In this document: piece after piece, positions 9,996-20,900 of the stretch | How the letters are laid out: each line of letters starts with the position of its first letter | Position numbering within the stretch: position 1 is the stretch's first letter | From: Cherax quadricarinatus | Taxonomy: Eukaryota; Arthropoda; Malacostraca; Decapoda; Parastacidae | Reading direction: 5' to 3' | NCBI RefSeq assembly: GCF_038502225.1 | Contig: NW_027195232.1 | Location: forward strand, 124,001 to 188,000 | Length of the DNA: 64,000 nt | Program-made: the position numbers and the translations under genes | The notes under the pieces: generated by a model | The model's input: only the letters and a program-made list of their open reading frames with translations | Told to the model about the DNA's origin: nothing | Databases searched by the model: none

Positions 9996-10773
9996 CAGGC
10001 AATATAGTGCACCACAACATTCAGTGTGAAATATATCTCTGCAACATAGTGCACCACAACATTCAGTGTGCAATATATCTCTGCAACATAGTGCACCACA
10101 ACATTCAGTGTGCAATATATCTCTGCAACATTGTGCACCACAACATTCAGTGTGCAATATATCTCTGCAACATAGTGCACCACAACATTCAGTGTGAAAT
10201 ATATCTCTGCAACATAGTGCACCACAACATTCAGTGTGCAATATATCTCTGCAACATAGTGCACCACAACATTCCGTGTGCAATATATCTCTGCAACATA
10301 GTGCACCACAACATTCCGTGTGCAATATATCTCTGCAACATAGTGCACCACAACATTCCGTGTGCAATATATCTCTGCAACATAGTGCACCACAACATTC
10401 CGTGTGCAATATATCTCTGCAACATAGTGCACCACAACATTCAGTGTGCCATATATCTCTGCAACATAGTGCACCACAACATTCAGTGTGCAATATATCT
10501 CTGCAACATTGTGCTCCACAACATTCATCTCTGCAACATGTGCAATATATCTCTGCAACATAGTGCACCACAACATTCAGTGTGCAATATATCTCTGCAA
10601 CATTGTGCACCACAACATTCAGTGTGCACCACAACATTCAATATATCTCTGCAACATAGTGCACCACAACATTCAGTGTGCAATATATCTCTGCAACATA
10701 GTGCACCACAACATTCAGTGTGCAATATATCTCTGCAACATTGTGCACCACAACATTCAGTGTGTAATATATT
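9996..10773. repeat. 42-bp tandem array, right block (about 18 units)
   Basis: Same unit as the left block. Four to five adjacent units at about 10262-10400 share CATTCCGTGTG instead of CATTCAGTGTG, which indicates a local recent amplification. Partial and rearranged units appear at about 10515-10560 and 10620-10650. Confidence 0.95.
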
Positions 10774-11028
10774 TTAACATTGAAACATCACAGTACATAA
10801 CAACAGTATGGGAGACATTAACACAGTCGTACTGGCCAGGTTGTGGCAGCCTCCACATTTTTTTAGTCAAGAGATCGAATCATCCAAGTTGACAATTTAT
10901 TTCCATCCCCGGAAGTTTTTATTTTGTATCTGTGGTGGTGAATGTTTTTTATGTTATTAATGAAGAGATCTGAGAAACCAATAAATGCACTGGGATGCAT
11001 TTATAGGTTTGGCAAAGATATATTTTTT
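10774..11028. other. No recognised gene
   Basis: Unique-looking sequence between the 42-bp array and a GC-rich repeat, with no supported feature. Confidence 0.4.
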
Positions 11029-11277
11029 TTTTCGCCGGTATTCTCCCGGCCCGGGTCTTTTCCAAGTAGTGGTGACCCGGCCTTGGCTCCCTATCTGGGG
11101 AGTGTCTCGAAACCTAAGCCTCCCATGGAAGGAGGTACAAGTACCTCCTCATCTTTGGGACCAACTGTCCTCAGGCCTAGCCACAGTCCCCGCCCTCACG
11201 GGGCTCGTAGGGAGAAGCTAGGCCTCTGGTCTGCCATCTGCCCCGTCCCAAAGGGGCTCGTGGGGATGGCAGTCTTC
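11029..11277. repeat. GC-rich block, probably a dispersed element fragment
   Basis: This block is sharply more GC-rich than its flanks and contains several short inverted repeats. One is a hairpin with 9-bp arms AGGAGGTAC/GTACCTCCT at 11130-11149 with a 2-nt loop. Two similar words, CACGGGGCTCGTAGGG and AAGGGGCTCGTGGGG, lie about 60 bp apart. A 129-codon frame spans it but shows no domain. I suspect a retroelement untranslated region, but have no direct proof. Confidence 0.4.
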
Positions 11278-11551
11278 AAAAGATATATGAGAGATGTTAG
11301 TAGAGTTACAAATGTATTAAATCTTAGATAATGTTTAGGTAGCTATAGTGTTGAATTAGGTTATAATATGCAAGAAAAACGGTAAACATTTACCTAAAAA
11401 AACATGGTCTTTGATAATGTTGAGTGAAGTCAACTGTAGTCTTAAAGATGCTTGATGTCACTGTACTTTGCTCAGAAGAAAATATATACAAAGCACGACA
11501 TCATGTAGACCAGATGTAACAGTGATCAAACAAAAAAACACAGCTTTATTA
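11278..11551 (+). repeat. Direct duplication, copy 1
   Basis: Matches 11643-11902 with only a few substitutions and small indels. It extends from AAAAGATATATGAGAG to CACAGCTTTATT. The copies are separated by 91 bp. No coding potential is seen. Confidence 0.9.
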
Positions 11552-11642
11552 GCATCCCCAGGCCCTGATGAACTGTATGCAAGGGTTCAAAGCACGTTCC
11601 TGCCTTACGAATTTATTAACTTTTTTCACTAAGGACATCAGT

Positions 11643-11902
11643 AAAAGATATATGAGAGATGTTAGTAGAGTTACAAATGTATTAAATCTTAGATAATGTT
11701 TAGGTAGCTATAGTGTTGAATTAGGTTATAATATGCAAGAAAGACGGTAAACATTTACCTAAAAAAACATGGTCTTTGATAATGTTGAGTGAAGTCAACT
11801 GTAGTCTTAAAGATGCTTGATGTACTGTACTTTGCTCAGAAGAAAATATATACAAAGCACGCCATCATGTAGACCAGATGTAACCGTAAACACAGCTTTA
11901 TT
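11643..11902 (+). repeat. Direct duplication, copy 2
   Basis: Second copy of 11278-11551. It lacks about 14 bases near its right end (GATCAAACAAAA region) and runs directly into the (AT)n tract. Confidence 0.9.
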
Positions 11903-11985
<83 letters not shown>

Positions 11986-11991
11986 TATATA
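11903..11991. repeat. (AT)n microsatellite, about 85 bp
   Basis: Nearly pure TA dinucleotides, with an AAATATATATAAG break at the right end. Confidence 0.95.
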
Positions 11992-12296
11992 AGGTGGCAT
12001 ATACGGTACATGTTGTTACGTGTGTATCACCGATTATAAGGCGAAAATCTCATCCAGCTCCTCAGAGCTGGGACGTGTGCCCAAAATACAGCAGGTATTA
12101 CCCCTTACACACACATCCATACTTAATTTGCGTTCATGTATGTATATATGTATGCATTTGCCATTGATTCCATCTGCGATCTTTAAACTCATTTACGAAA
12201 CACGAGAAACAGAGATTATTGCATTTTTTTTAGTTTTCATGGAGGAGATTTAGAGATTCGCATTTGACATTCATCAACACACAGTAACATGTACAC
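11992..12296. other. No recognised gene
   Basis: Short frames only, with no supported feature. Confidence 0.4.
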
Positions 12297-12744
12297 TCAT
12301 ACACAATATGTGACTCATACACAATATGTGACTCATACACAATATGTGACACTCATACACAATATGTGACACTCATACACAATATGTAACACTCATACAC
12401 AATATGTAACACTCATACACAATATGTAACACTCATACACAATATGTAACACTCATACACAATATGTAACACTCATACACAATATGTAACACTCATACAC
12501 AATATGTAACACTCATACACAATATGTAACACTCATACACAATATGTAACACTCATACACAATATGTAACACTCATACACAATATGTAACACTCATACAC
12601 AATATGTAACACTCATACACAATATGTAACACTCATACACAATATGTAACACTCATACACAATATGTGACACTCATACACAATATGTGACACTCATACAC
12701 AATATGTGACACTCATACACAATATGTGACACTCATACACAATA
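12297..12744. repeat. 20-bp tandem array (about 22 units)
   Basis: The unit is ACACTCATACACAATATGTA or the GTG variant. The first units are 18 bp. Outer units at both ends carry ATATGTGAC, while the inner block of about 15 units is uniformly ATATGTAAC. Confidence 0.95.
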
Positions 12745-13290
12745 CGTACACATTACACTCAGTCTTACAAAATAACATGTACACACGAATTTCATTAACA
12801 CAGTAATATGTACACATGACATTCATTAACACACAGTAACATGTACACATGACACCCATACACAATAACATGTACACATGACATTACACAATAACATGTA
12901 AGCATTACATTCATTCATACACAAGAACATGTACACATGACACAGTCTTCCACTAGTGTCACAAACGTGTCCCGTCTTAATATATTTACATGTTTCACAA
13001 AGAATGTCGTCAAAATACCGTAAACCAGCGTATAAATGTATGTGAAAATACTTATATATGTGTATGTTTGTGCGTTTGTTAGCCTTTCAGTGTCATATGA
13101 AAAGACCAATAAATAAATAATACAGTTTTGATGGATTTGGAAAAGTTCTTCAACACTTGGACATTCATCCATATAAAATAAAACACTCACAAATACTTTT
13201 TAACTGCAAAATAAGCAAATAATACTCGTACTAAGTATAAAGTCAAAGTGTAACATAAAAGGAATTCCAAAATTTATACTTACTAGCCTC
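12745..13290. other. Decayed ACATGTACAC-rich repeats, then no recognised gene
   Basis: From 12745 to about 12945, irregular motifs such as AACATGTACACATGACA recur and look like eroded satellite. From 12946 to 13290 there is AT-rich sequence with no supported gene. Confidence 0.45.
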
Positions 13291-13500
13291 TCCTCGGTGG
13301 CCGAACTGTGGGCGAGCTTCGTCTCGTCCAGCTGACCTACTGTTCCAGGCTGTCTTGGTGGGTGTAATTACTGGACGCAGTTTTCTGTGTGTTCCCTCCA
13401 GTAATTCCACCCACCTGGACAGTCTCTACCGTAGACCAGCTAAACAAGACCAAGTTTCCACCCAGCAAAGTCACTGGGGGTGGCAACCGCTGACTCTGGG
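13291..13500 (-). repeat. Dispersed repeat module, inverted relative to 28190-28425
   Basis: The reverse complement matches 28190-28425 over most of its length (shared words GACTGTCCAGGTGGGTGGAA, CACACAGAAAACTGCGTCC, AAGACAGCCTGGAACAGTAG, CTCGGCCACC). The module contains an internal inverted repeat in which GGTGGGTGGAATTAC pairs with a diverged complement. A third, weaker copy lies at 25781-26000. Confidence 0.7.
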
Positions 13501-14395
13501 GAAGTGGGGAAGGAAGTCCACCTGAGGTGACATGAGTGGACTCCTGGAGACACTGATCCGGGGAAGGCACCGCCGACCTTAGGTAAGTGGGGAAGGGGAG
13601 ACATCCGGGAGCGAACGGATGGATTCCTGGATACATGAACTTGGGGAAGGTTGTAGTTGAGGCTGACCTTGGGTAAGTGGGGAAGGGGAGACATCTGGCG
13701 TTAGACGGATTGATTCCTTGATACATGAACCTGGGGAAGGCAAGAAAACCGCTGATTTAGGGAAGTGGGGAAGGGAGTCCACTGAAGGTGACAAGTGGGT
13801 TCCTGGAGACACTGATCCTGGGAAGGCACCGCTGACCTTAGGTAAGTGGGGAAGGGAGCGAACGGATGGATTCCTGGATACATAAACTTGGGGAAGGTTG
13901 TTGTTGAGGCTGACCTTGGGTAAGTGGGGAAGGGGAGACATCCGGGAGCGAAAGGATGGATTCTTGGATACATAAACTTGGGGAAGGTTGATGTTGAGGC
14001 TGACCTTGGGTAAGTGGGGAAGGGGAGACATCCGGGAGCGAAAGGATGGATTCTTGGATACATAAACTTGGGGAAGGTTGTTGTTGAGGCTGACCTTGGG
14101 TAAGTGGGGAAGGGGAGACATCCGGAAGCGAACGGATGGATTCCTGGAAACATGAACCTGGGGAAGGCAAGGATACAGGTTGGTGAGGCTGACCTTGGGG
14201 AAGTGAGGAAGGGAAAACATCCGGAGGCGGACGGATGGATTCCTGGATACACGAACCTGGGGAAGGCTGAGGCTTGAATGCAGAGAGAGAGAGAGAGAGG
14301 CGAGGCTGACCTTAGGGAAGTGAGGAAGGGGAGACATCCGGGGTCCCACGGATGGATTCCTGGACACATGAACCTGGGGAAGGCGAGGGGGGGGG
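13501..14395 (-). repeat. 90-bp tandem array (about 10 units)
   Basis: The period is exactly 90 bp between 13921, 14011 and 14101. Units contain AAGTGGGGAAGGGGAGACAT and GGATGGATTCCTGGATACAT. Because 90 is a multiple of 3, a 299-codon minus frame stays open with 30-residue repeats (MSPLPHLPKVSLN); I do not call it a gene. Two units at about 13500-13560 and 13760-13835 are a diverged subtype. A (GA)n run sits at 14279-14300. Confidence 0.9.
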
Positions 14396-14521
14396 TGGAC
14401 CTTAAAGACGAACCACTGGCCTCCACGTGGCAAGGTCTGGTAACTCGGAGATAACTCAGAGGCTGATAGTGGTCGCAAATAATAATAATTGTTATTATAA
14501 TTGTTACTACATCAACAGTAG
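14396..14521. other. Short spacer between the 90-bp and 41-bp arrays
   Basis: Includes an AATAATAATAATTGTTATTAT run; no gene. Confidence 0.4.
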
Positions 14522-15895
14522 TCATGGTGATGTTATTCCCACTCCAGCCACCCTGACAGTAGTCACTGTGGTGTTATTCCCACTCCAGCCACCCTGACAG
14601 TAGTCATGGTGGTGTTATTCCCACTCCAGCCACCCTGACAGTAGTCACGGTGGTGTTATTCCCATTCCAGCCACCCTGACAGTAGTCACGGAGGTGTTAT
14701 TCCCACTCCAGCCACCCTGACAGTAGTCACGGTGTTATTCCCACTCCAGCCACCCTGACAGTAGTCACGGAGGTGTTATTCCCACTCCAGCCACCCTGAC
14801 AGTAGTCACGGTGGTGTTATTCCCATTCCAGCCACCCTGACAGTAGTCACGGAGGTGTTATTCCCACTCCAGCCACCCTGACAGTAGTCACGGTGTTATT
14901 CCCACTCCAGCCACCCTGACAGTAGCCTCGGTGGTGTTATTCCCACTCCAGCCACCCTGACAGTAGCCACGGTGGTGTTATTCAAATTCCAGCCACCCTG
15001 ACAGTAGTCACGGTGGTGTTATTCCCACTCCAGCCACCCTGACAGTAGTCACGGTGGTGTTATTCCCACTCCAGCCACCCTGACAGTAGTCACGGTGGTG
15101 TTATTCCCACTCCAGCCACCCTGACAGTAGTCACGGTGGTGTTATTCCCACTCCAGCCACCCTGACAGTAGCCACGGTGTTATTCCCACTCCAGCCACCC
15201 TGACAGTAGTCACGGTGTTATTCCCACTCCAGCCACCCTGACAGTAGTCACGGTGGTGTTATTCCCACTCCAGCCACCCTGACAGTAGTCACGGTGGTGT
15301 TATTCCCACTCCAGCCACCCTGACAGTAGTCACGGTGTTATTCCCACTCCAGCCACCCTGACAGTAGTCACGGTGGTGTTATTCCCACTCCAGCCTCCCT
15401 GACAGTAGTCACGGTGGTGTTATTCCCACTCCAGCCACCCTGACAGTAGTCACGGTGGTGTTATTCCCACTCCAGCCACCCTGACAGTAGTCACGGTGGT
15501 GTTATTCCCACTCCAGCCACCCTGACAGTAGTCACGGTGGTGTTATTCCCACTCCAGCCACCCTGACAGTAGTCACGGTGGTGTTATTCCCACTCCAGCC
15601 ACCCTGACAGTAGTCATGGTGGTGTTATTCCCACTCCAGCCACCCTGACAGTAGTCACGGTGGTGTTATTCCCACTCCAGCCACCCTGACAGTAGTCACG
15701 GTGGTGTTATTCCCACTCCAGCCACCCTGACAGTAGTCATGGTGGTGTTATTCCCACTCCAGCCACCCTGACAGTAGTCACGGTGGTGTTATTCCCACTC
15801 CAGCCACCCTGACAGTAGTCATGGTGGTGTTATTCCCACTCCAGCCACCCTGACAGTAGTCACGGTGGTGTTATTCCCACTCCAGCCACCCTGAA
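14522..15895. repeat. 41-bp tandem array (about 33 units)
   Basis: The unit contains GTAGTCACGGTGGTGTTATT and CCCACTCCAGCCACCCTGAC. Units lacking one GTG (38 bp) are interspersed, and CACGGAGG and CATGGTGG subtypes occur. The left part shows a higher-order block of subtypes repeated twice (see findings). Confidence 0.95.
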
Positions 15896-16440
15896 TGTGA
15901 ATACAAGGAATAGGTGAACAGTCTTTGATAGTGAATAATGTAGTAAAAAAAGCGAATACCAAACTAATGATCCTGTATAGACAGGCACAGTGCCTACCTA
16001 CTGAGGCTCGCAAAACTCTCAGACAATGGTTGAAGATTAATCTTATTCTTCAAGATAGATGACCAAGGAGGTGAGATCACTGACGTTCACCTACCACCCA
16101 CTCAAAACACTCGCCTTCCCCAACTCTAAACCACACCGACCCACATATACAACAAACAGAAATCCTAAAGTCAGAATGGCTAGTAGGAATGTATGTGGTT
16201 CAAGTGGGGATAATCTAGGAGTATTGATTGTAGAATATGTGGTAAAAAAGAAAACAAGTATCGTGTACAAAGCTAAATACAGCTACAAGCAATGAACTTA
16301 AATGGGAAAGATGTTTCTGGACTTGCCGTAGAGATATGGAAAGCTGGACAGGTATGAAGGGGTGTGTAGGCCTATATATGACAGAATGTGCTGGAAGGCG
16401 AAGTGTTGTCTTGAAGCAGAATGCAGGTGCTTTAATTCTG
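15896..16440. other. No recognised gene
   Basis: A 78-codon frame at 16059-16295 shows no domain and is probably chance. No RNA gene or repeat is visible. Confidence 0.4.
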
Positions 16441-16640
16441 AGATGTGATTAAGACACATGTGTAACATCTGGGTATCTTTATTGTAGACGTTTCGCCATC
16501 CAGTGGCTTTATCAATACAAATTCCAGAACATAACTTGAAGACAGTAGAACTATGTACAGAAAATGATGTAATCAATCCCTCAACCTAGGAGTAGGTGCG
16601 AAGAGCACCGTAGTCGTGGAGATTCTGAAGCAGAAGCAAG
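16441..16640 (-). mobile_element. PLE terminal region, minus-strand copy
   Basis: The reverse complement matches the plus-strand PLE end at 16828-16975 (shared words CATTTTCTGTACATAGTTCT, CTTCAAGTTATGT, GATAAAGCCACTGGATGGCG, AAACGTCTACAATAAAG). It keeps about 35 bp that the plus copy has lost. The hammerhead-like GAAAC starts at 16494 on the minus strand. No coding part is attached. Confidence 0.75.
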
Positions 16641-16776
16641 GCGCCTGACGCTTATATTCTAACGTCAGGTGGAAATGGGACGGGTAGCAGACGAGGGCAT
16701 AGTCACTGGTAGGCGGGATTCCCCAGTGGAAGTAGGTCCTACCCAAAGAGATGGGTTAGTTGTAGTAGTAGTTGTC

Positions 16777-16826
16777 GTAGTCGTGAAGGTTATGTACATG
16801 TACATGTACATAACCTTCACGACTAC
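16777..16826. repeat. 50-bp perfect palindrome
   Basis: The sequence is self-complementary without a spacer from 16777 to 16826, centred on TACATGTA. It forms the junction of the two oppositely oriented PLE ends. Confidence 0.95.
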
Positions 16827-16991
16827 CTTCATGAGGAACTGATTACCTCATTTTCTGTACATAGTTCTACTATCTTCAAGTTATGTCCTGGAATTTGTAT
16901 TGATAAAGCCACTGGATGGCGAAACGTCTACAATAAAGATACCCAGATGTTACACATTAGTCTTAATTTCATCTTGCCGGTATTGTATACC
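16827..16991 (+). mobile_element. PLE terminal region, plus-strand copy
   Basis: Pairs with the minus copy at 16441-16640. It ends with AATAAAG and the GGTAT-N3-ATACC dyad at 16979-16991. No RT or endonuclease coding sequence is attached, so this is a solo end. Confidence 0.75.
16900..16929 (+). ncRNA. Hammerhead-ribozyme-like hairpin (degenerate)
   Basis: TTGATAAA is followed by stem GCCA/TGGC (16908-16911, 16917-16920) and GAAACGTC from 16921. Compared with the CUGAUGA core, the first C and the catalytic G are changed, so it is probably inactive. The minus-strand partner at about 16485-16515 has the same core. Confidence 0.45.
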
Positions 16992-17025
16992 ATTCTTGTA
17001 CAATCCTGAGATGTGCAGGGCCTGA

Positions 17026-17988
17026 ATGAGGCACAAGCCGCATATATACATGCATGTGCGCATAATAACTGCCCACAAGGAGAGTAGCAGATATAAATCT
17101 GTTGTGCCTAAGCAAACTGAGGAACCCAAACCCTTTGTCCCTAAGAATTCCATGACCTTCACCATAAAATGTTTCATCTGTAATGAATTTGGACATAGAC
17201 GTCAAGAATGTCCCAAAAGGAAGCGTGAGAATATTGGGAAGTGTTTCACCGAAGCTAATAATAACGCAGCGTTCAGTGAAGGTATGGTTAACAGAATGAA
17301 TGTTTCGACAATTCTTAGAGATACTGGATACTCCTGTATTATCTCTAGTAAGCTTTTCACTAACTTAGATCCTTCGCGGTATAATTCTACTAAATTAACT
17401 GACTACTTAGGAAGAAGTGATTCATTTCTAACAATCAGATGTTGCATAAGGTGCAGCAAGTGGTTCTCAGGATGGGTAGATGCAGTAGTTGCCCCAATAA
17501 CTTCATGTTCTGTTTTGGTAGAGAACTTAGAAGGGGAAACTTTCCCATCTGTTGGAGACTATTTTGGGATTTTCAAGAGAGATTTGGAACCTAACATTTC
17601 TGTTTCTTCCCGTGTAGCTCCACAAGTGATTCAGGTAGATAACTTAAATCCGAGTGCTGATAGTTACGAAGCTCCTGGAATACCCTTAGAAAATCAGTTA
17701 TCAAAACCAGAGAGCACAGAAACTATTGAAGAATCACGAGTGAGTGTATCTGTTCAACAACAGGACACGGTTAACGTCCTTACCAGAGCACAGTCTTAGG
17801 TTTGTAGATGAATGTGTCTAATTTATCAACAGTCTTAGGTAAAAATTATCCATCTGTTGGTTCTTTCCAACGGAAAACGCATTGAGCTTTCTTACATAGA
17901 TTTAGAGGGTCTTCAAAAGACTTGTTCTTCCTTAGAGGAAACCCGGAAGTTAGCGTTAACAGACAACGTGATTCAAAGAAAGAAGGCC
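17026..17988 (+). pseudogene. Gypsy-type LTR retrotransposon gag/protease fragment
   Basis: The main frame, 17026-17799, encodes 257 residues. A retroviral zinc knuckle C49-x2-C52-x4-H57-x4-C62 (CFICNEFGHRRQEC) marks the nucleocapsid end of Gag. A retropepsin-like segment follows with DTG at D99-G101 (STILRDTGYSCIISSKLF). The frame stops after VLTRAQS; in other Gypsy-like polyproteins this segment continues toward RT. Related coding continues in another frame (ELSYIDLEGLQKTC, then LEETRKLALTDNVIQRKK) up to about 17988, so at least one frameshift and one stop have accumulated. RT, RNase H and integrase are absent: the 38-bp satellite starts at once. The first 20 or so residues overlap sequence after the PLE end and may not belong. 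No LTR is visible. Confidence 0.7.
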
Positions 17989-20900
17989 ATCATCAGCATG
18001 GAGACACATCACTGTCATCAGAGGCCATCATCAGCATGGAGACACATCACTGTCATCAGAGGCCATCATCAGCATGGAGACACATCACTGTCATCAGAGG
18101 CCATCATCAGCATGGAGACACATCACTGTCATCAGAGGCCATCATCAGCATGGAGACACATCACTGTCATCAGAGGCCATCATCAGCATGGAGACACATC
18201 ACTGTCATCAGAGGCCATCATCAGCATGGAGACACATCACTGTCATCAGAGGCCATCATCAGCATGGAGACACATCACTGTCATCAGAGGCCATCATCAG
18301 CATGGAGACACATCACTGTCATCAGAGGCCATCATCAGCATGGAGACACATCACTGTCATCAGAGGCCATCATCAGCATGGAGACACATCACTGTCATCA
18401 GAGGCCATCATCAGCATGGAGACACATCACTGTCATCAGAGGCCATCATCAGCAGCATGGCGACACATCACTGTCATCAGAGGGCAGACACATCACTGTC
18501 ATCAGAGGCCATCAGCATGGAGACACATCATCATCAGACACATCACTGTCATGGAGACACATCACTGTCATCAGAGGCCATCATCAGCATGGAGACACAT
18601 CACTGTCATCAGAGGCCATCATCAGCATGGAGACACATCACTGTCATCAGAGGCCATCATCAGCATGGAGACACATCACTGTCATCAGAGGCCATCATCA
18701 GCATGGAGACACATCACTGTCATCAGAGGCCATCATCAGCATGGAGACACATCACTGTCATCAGAGGCCATCATCAGCATGGCATCATCAGCAGACACAT
18801 CACTGTCATCAGAGGCCATCATCAGCATGGAGACACATCACTGTCATCAGAGGCCATCATCAGCATGGAGACACATCACTGTCATCAGAGGCCATCATCA
18901 GCATGGAGACACATCACTGTCATCAGAGGCCATCATCAGCATGGAGACACATCACTGTCATCAGAGGCCATCATCAGCATGGAGACACATCACTGTCATC
19001 AGAGGCCATCATCAGCATGGAGACACATCACTGTCATGCCATCATCAGCATGGAGACACATCACTGTCATCAGAGGCCATCAGCATGGAGACACATCACT
19101 GTCATCAGAGGCCATCATCAGCATGGAGACACATCACTGTCATCAGAGGCCATCATCAGCATGGAGACACATCACTGTCATCAGAGGCCATCATCAGCAT
19201 GGAGACACATCACTGTCATCAGAGGCCATCATCAGCATGGAGACACATCACTGTCATCAGAGGCCATCATCAGCATGGAGACACATCACTGTCATCAGAG
19301 GCCATCATCAGCATGGAGACACATCAGAGGCCATCATCAGCATGGAGACACATCACTGTCATCAGAGGCCATCATCAGCATGGAGACACATCACTGTCAT
19401 CAGAGGCCATCATCAGCATGGAGACACATCACTGTCATCAGAGGCCATCATCAGCATGGAGACACATCACTGTCATCAGAGGCCATCATCAGCATGGAGA
19501 CACATCACTGTCATCAGAGGCCATCATCAGCATGGAGACACATCACTGTCATCAGAGGCCATCATCAGCATGGAGACACATCACTGTCATCAGAGGCCAT
19601 CATCAGCATGGAGACACATCAGCCATCATGGCCATCATCAGCATGGAGACACATCACTGTCATCAGAGGCCATCATCAGCATGGAGACACATCACTGTCA
19701 TCAGAGGCCATCATCAGCATGGAGACACATCACTGTCATCAGAGGCCATCATCAGCATGGAGACACATCACTGTCATCAGAGGCCATCATCAGCATGGAG
19801 ACACATCACTGTCATCAGAGGCCATCATCAGCATGGAGACACATCACTGTCATCAGAGGCCATCATCAGCATGGAGACACATCACTGTCATCAGAGGCCA
19901 TCATCAGCATGGAGACACATCACTGTCATCAGAGGCCATCATCAGCATGGAGACACATCACTGTCATCAGAGGCCATCATCAGCATGGAGACACATCACT
20001 GTCATCAGAGGCCATCATCAGCATGGAGACACATCACTGTCATCAGAGGCCATCATCAGCATGGAGACACATCACTGTCATCAGAGGCCATCATCAGCAC
20101 GGAGACACATCACTGTCATCAGAGGCCATCATCAGCATGGAGACACATCACTGTCATCAGAGGCCATCATCAGCATGGAGACACATCACTGTCATCAGAG
20201 GCCATCATCAGCATGGAGACACATCACTGTCATCAGAGGCCATCATCAGCATGGAGACACATCACTGTCATCAGAGGCCATCATCAGCATGGAGACACAT
20301 CACTGTCATCAGAGGCCATCATCAGCATGGAGACACATCACTGTCATCAGAGGCCATCATCAGCATGGAGACACATCACTGTCATCAGAGGCCATCATCA
20401 GCATGGAGACACATCACTGTCATCAGAGGCCATCATCAGCATGGAGACACATCACTGTCATCAGAGGCCATCATCAGCATGGAGACACATCACTGTCATC
20501 ACATCAGTGGAGACACATCACTGTCATCAGGCCATCATCAGCATGGAGACACATCACTGTCATCAGAGGCCATCATCAGCATGGAGACACATCACTGTCA
20601 TCAGAGGCCATCATCAGCATGGAGACACATCACTGTCATCAGAGGCCATCATCAGCACGGAGACACATCACTGTCATCAGAGGCCATCATCAGCATGGAG
20701 ACACATCACTGTCATCAGAGGCCATCATCAGCATGGAGACACATCACTGTCATCAGAGGCCATCATCAGCATGGAGACACATCACTGTCATCAGAGGCCA
20801 TCATCAGCATGGAGACACATCACTGTCATCAGAGACCATCATCAGCACGGAGACATCACTGTCATCAGAGGCCATCATCAGCATGGAGACATCACTGTCA

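Noticed and set aside
9301..10892. His- or Cys-rich frames on both strands
   Set aside because: They are produced by the 42-bp array; the same peptide is repeated with no unique part.
10942..11331. A 129-codon frame as a gene
   Set aside because: It crosses from AT-rich DNA through the GC-rich block into the direct duplication, so it is not a single evolutionary unit.
13579..14525. A 299-codon Pro/Ser-rich minus-strand frame as a secreted repeat protein
   Set aside because: The 90-bp period explains the open frame, two frames on the same strand are open together, and no signal peptide or unique domain is visible.
16059..16295. A 78-codon frame as a small gene
   Set aside because: It has no domain, no repeat support and ordinary random composition; it is too short to call in a eukaryotic repeat region.
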